DNA of 64,000 bases from an uncultured Flavobacteriaceae bacterium (GTDB taxonomy: Bacteria; Bacteroidota; Bacteroidia; Flavobacteriales; Flavobacteriaceae), in NCBI GenBank assembly GCA_947503005.1, contig CANNCA010000004.1:208324-272323 (forward strand). Reading direction: 5' to 3'. Under the pieces are notes generated by a model. It was given only the letters and a program-made list of their open reading frames with translations, had not been told where the DNA came from and searched no databases. How positions within the stretch are numbered: the first letter of the stretch is position 1; each line of letters opens with the position of its first letter. Both the position numbers and the translations under genes were made by a program. This document shows positions 61,249 through 64,000 of the stretch, piece after piece.

Positions 61249-63051
61249 ATGAGAAGTTATTACTTCATTTTTGGAGTGCTGTTTTTTCTTGGGACGCAAA
61301 CCAGCTATGGGCAAATCGCACAAGATTGTATCGATGCTATTCCCATTTGCAACAATACACCCGTAAATGGCGGTACAGATGGATTTGGAAACGATGATTT
61401 CAACGGTATTGCTATGAGTGGATGCCTTGAAAAAACGATTAGCGGGGCCATCGAATCAAATGCCGCATGGTATCGATTTAAAACAGGGGCTTCAGGACAA
61501 TTAGGGTTCAATATTGGAATCAATTCAACCGAAGACTGGGACTATGCGCTCTACAAAACGAGTGACTGTAATTCACTCGGAGATCCCATTCGATGTAACT
61601 TTTATGATAATCAGGATCAAAATACTTTTGTTGGGGTAGGAGAGGACCCAACGGGTGATATCAGCAATATTCAATATGAAGAATGGCTCGAAGTAACTCC
61701 AGGAGAAGATTATTATCTGCTCATCAATAATTTTAGCAATAGCAATTCAGGATTTTCCATTCAGTTTTCAGGAAATATATTTGTGACAAATCCTTATGAT
61801 GCATTGGACTGTTCCATTGTAAGTAATCTACTGGGACCACCTATTTCAGCATGTGAATTTGATACGGTTACCTTGGACGCGACCACATCAGATGCGCTTG
61901 ACTATACTTGGTACAGTGATACCGGCAGTGGTTTCCAAGAAATTATCGGAGAAAAAAATCCAACCTATGATGTTCCTGGATCTGCAAGCTATCAAGTTGT
62001 AGTTGCACGTGCTGCCGGTAACATCATAAGTGAAGTACAAGTCGCGTTTTCAACCGTACCTACTGCCAACCCTGTTTCAGACGATGCATCCTGTTCTGGA
62101 ATGACAAATTATGATCTTTTGTTAAAAGAAAGTGAGGTTTTGGGTAGTCAAGATCCAAGGGATGTCGTGGTGAGTTATCACAGTGATTTGGGCGATGCCA
62201 TTGCCGGTGTGAATGCACTCCCGAAGCAATACCCTGTACAATCTGGTTCACATACCATTTATGTGCGCGTCACATCTGCCGAGAATCCTAATTGTTTTGA
62301 TGCTCCTCAACAATTTGAATTGGTCAATTTGGAAACTCCTGTTTTAGACTTTCCATCAGAAGCTTATTTATGTGAAGACAATTCTAGTATTACCATTGGC
62401 GCTCCCTCGACAACTCCAAATTATTCCTACTCATGGGACTCTGGAGAAAACACACCTAACATAGTAGTTTCACAAGCAGGAATACATACCCTTACGGTAA
62501 CAAATACCCAAGCAGGACTCAGTTGTTCCGATTCGAAAACAATAACTGTAGTAGTTTCTTCATTGCCTACCATAACGAATGTGGAAATAAATGACTTGCA
62601 GAATGACAACACAGTGTCTATTGAGACTGATATTGTAGATGATTGGTTATATCAATTGGATACTGAAGACCCACAAACATCGAATTTATTTTCTAATGTT
62701 CTTCCTGGCGAACATACGGTTAGTGTGATTGATCCACGTGGTTGTGGTTCTGTAAGTGAAGAAATCATTGTCGTTGGATTCCCCAAATTTTTTACTCCGA
62801 ACGGCGATGGTATGAATGACAACTGGTCGATTGAGGGACTAGAGAATCTAAGTAATCCTGTGATTATGATTTATGACCGATTTGGAAAGCTAATGGAACA
62901 GCTAAATTCTTCAAATTTTGGTTGGGACGGTAGGTTCAACGGTCAAGAAATGCCATCTTCCGATTATTGGTTCAAATTAACCTATATGGATACCAATGGT
63001 CAAATAGCCACCGCAAAATATATCAACAATCACTTTTCTTTGAGAAGATGA
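61249..63051 (+). CDS. surface protein with type IX secretion type-B C-terminal domain, paralog A
   Basis: 600 residues from ATG 61249 (MRSYYFIFGVLFFLGTQTSYGQ); an ATG at 61234 is less likely. Residues 20-200 start DCIDAIPICNNTPV and end with ALDCSIVSNLLG, a beta domain with conserved Cys pairs (SGCLEKTISGAIE, YALYKTSDCNSLGDPIRC). The middle holds PKD/Ig-like repeats with Cys. The last 90 residues, FFTPNGDGMNDNW...YDRFGKLMEQL...GWDGRFNGQEMPSSDYWFKL, are a CHU_C/type-B sorting domain for T9SS. It is exported and attached to the surface, probably as an adhesin. The next gene encodes a paralog. Confidence 0.92.
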   Translation: MRSYYFIFGVLFFLGTQTSYGQIAQDCIDAIPICNNTPVNGGTDGFGNDDFNGIAMSGCLEKTISGAIESNAAWYRFKTGASGQLGFNIGINSTEDWDYALYKTSDCNSLGDPIRCNFYDNQDQNTFVGVGEDPTGDISNIQYEEWLEVTPGEDYYLLINNFSNSNSGFSIQFSGNIFVTNPYDALDCSIVSNLLGPPISACEFDTVTLDATTSDALDYTWYSDTGSGFQEIIGEKNPTYDVPGSASYQVVVARAAGNIISEVQVAFSTVPTANPVSDDASCSGMTNYDLLLKESEVLGSQDPRDVVVSYHSDLGDAIAGVNALPKQYPVQSGSHTIYVRVTSAENPNCFDAPQQFELVNLETPVLDFPSEAYLCEDNSSITIGAPSTTPNYSYSWDSGENTPNIVVSQAGIHTLTVTNTQAGLSCSDSKTITVVVSSLPTITNVEINDLQNDNTVSIETDIVDDWLYQLDTEDPQTSNLFSNVLPGEHTVSVIDPRGCGSVSEEIIVVGFPKFFTPNGDGMNDNWSIEGLENLSNPVIMIYDRFGKLMEQLNSSNFGWDGRFNGQEMPSSDYWFKLTYMDTNGQIATAKYINNHFSLRR

Positions 63052-63064
63052 TGCTTTTGAACGT

Positions 63065-63080
63065 GGCAATTCATCGATAA
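63065..63080 (+). promoter_or_regulatory. TTCATCGA motif upstream of the last surface gene
   Basis: GGCAATTCATCGATAA, with ATTCATCGA starting 100 bp before the ATG, shares TTCATCGA with the two OmpA-like genes and CGATAAAC with the fucosidase and DUF1801 genes. Confidence 0.4.
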
Positions 63081-63168
63081 ACGGCAGAAATTCCCGACGA
63101 ACATATACTAAATTGGGAGAGGTGGAGTTATACTAAGTATTAAGAGTTTACTACAAGTCCCTTAATCT

Positions 63169-64000
63169 ATGCGAACACTCCTTATAACCTCATGCTGTTT
63201 GTTCCTTTTTTCTATGGGAATAAATGCACAATCCGCCAATTCAGGTGATTGTAGAACGGCTATTCCTGTCTGTGCCGATGCGCCCATAAACATAACTGTT
63301 GACGGTCGAGGCGCAGTGGATGATTTTGATCCAGAAGTTATCACGGAAACTGGTTGTCTCGAAAAAGGGAGTCTTACATCAGCCAATATCGAAAATAATA
63401 CATCATGGCTTGTTTTTAGAGCAGGTACAGATGGTCAGGTGGGATTTGATATTGAAGCCATCCCTAGTGCAGGTAATACGGTTACCGCAGAATGGGATTT
63501 TGCCGTTTATGGCCCCGATGTAGATTGTGCTGATATTAGCAGTGGCACGGCACAGCCAATTCGTTGTAATTATGAAGTGAACGGAACTAATTTTACCGGG
63601 CTTGGGGTAAATCCTGAAAACGGTCAGGCTGGTGCTCCGGCAATTCCTCAAAATCAAAATACATATGACGAATACCTTGAGGTGCAAGCAGGGGAGATAT
63701 ACTATATTTTGGTTAACAATTTTAACACCAATTTTGACGACCAGGCGGAAGATTTTATGCTAACTTTTACTGGAAGTTCGGTTCAAGCAGACCAAAATAC
63801 AGCACTTGATTGTACGCTAAGGGATGAATTTTTAGGTTTGGATATTGCTGCCTGTGAGGGTGATCCAGATATTATTTTAAGTGCCTTACGTTCTCCTGCA
63901 GGCTCTGATATTGACGAGGTCATTTGGTCGGTTGATTATGATGATGATGGTACCGTAGATGATACGAATCTTCCTGGTATTGGCCTTTTCGGTGCGGAAT
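63169..64000 (+). CDS. surface protein paralog B, 3' truncated
   Basis: An ATG at 63169 opens a frame of 277 codons to the window end. MRTLLITSCCLFLFSMGINAQ is a signal peptide. The mature start DCRTAIPVCADAPINI, then GCLEKGSLTS, TSWLVFRAGTDGQVGFDI, PIRCNYEVNG, YDEYLEVQAGEIYYILVNNF and ALDCTLRDEFLGLDIAACEGD follow the N-terminal domain of the preceding surface protein block by block, so the genes are tandem paralogs 117 bp apart. A T9SS C-terminal domain is expected beyond the edge but not visible. Confidence 0.9.
   Translation, partial: MRTLLITSCCLFLFSMGINAQSANSGDCRTAIPVCADAPINITVDGRGAVDDFDPEVITETGCLEKGSLTSANIENNTSWLVFRAGTDGQVGFDIEAIPSAGNTVTAEWDFAVYGPDVDCADISSGTAQPIRCNYEVNGTNFTGLGVNPENGQAGAPAIPQNQNTYDEYLEVQAGEIYYILVNNFNTNFDDQAEDFMLTFTGSSVQADQNTALDCTLRDEFLGLDIAACEGDPDIILSALRSPAGSDIDEVIWSVDYDDDGTVDDTNLPGIGLFGAE

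Noticed and set aside
1-64000. CRISPR arrays, rRNA genes, complete tRNA genes and intact insertion sequences
   Set aside because: No regular spaced repeats, no rRNA-like stretches, no full cloverleaf apart from tmRNA, and no transposase frames were found.

Overview
The window comes from a member of the Bacteroidota, most likely a marine Flavobacteriaceae relative of Maribacter, Zobellia or Arenibacter. The support is direct: promoters of the TAnnTTTG type, lipoproteins and tandem surface proteins, a type IX secretion type-B C-terminal domain, a fused SecDF, a GH29 fucosidase and two formylglycine sulfatases (marine polysaccharide turnover), and a tmRNA whose tag reads GDNNYALAA. No rRNA, complete tRNA, CRISPR array or intact insertion sequence was seen.

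Layout. 1-6.3 kb: a truncated beta-propeller glycan-modifying protein, two tandem lipoproteins with a shared jelly-roll-like domain, an exported alpha-L-fucosidase and a 43-residue membrane peptide. 6.3-11.3 kb: an unknown protein coupled to a NarL-type histidine kinase/response regulator pair, with a matching 7-2-7 palindrome upstream, then an astacin-like metalloprotease that lacks a signal peptide. 11.8-17.1 kb: a minus-strand group of a giant membrane patatin, a GSGWSF/GTHG flavo-oxidoreductase and a Bor-like lipoprotein. 17.1-20.0 kb: a gene-poor, repeat-rich region with ssrA, a decayed copy of the ssrA 3' end and two mini-genes. 20-32.4 kb: metabolic and envelope genes (saccharopine-dehydrogenase-like enzyme, PHP phosphoesterase, two sulfatases, kdsA, typA, ppgK, ftsE). 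32.6-40.3 kb: a 1007-residue TPR protein coupled to an outer-membrane barrel, two tandem OmpA-like proteins and a cold-shock protein. 40.5-46.1 kb: MFS transporter, NYN ribonuclease-like protein, amidohydrolase and several small unknowns. 46.3-55.1 kb: housekeeping genes asnB, gyrB, mdh and secDF, each with its own promoter or terminator signals. 55.2-61.1 kb: a minus-strand run folE-cysS-yidD-lgt-DUF192 lipoprotein-GNAT-ABC protein. 61.2-64 kb: two tandem large adhesin-like surface proteins, the second cut by the window end.

Themes. Four adjacent pairs of paralogous exported proteins show recent tandem duplication of surface genes. A TTCATCGA-type motif recurs 60-100 bp upstream of several exported-protein genes and resembles an AlgR/LytTR site. 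The least explained parts are the patatin/flavo-oxidoreductase/lipoprotein group, the unknown protein coupled to the NarL-type two-component system, and the ssrA-linked decay zone. All calls come from reading the sequence; no database search was run.
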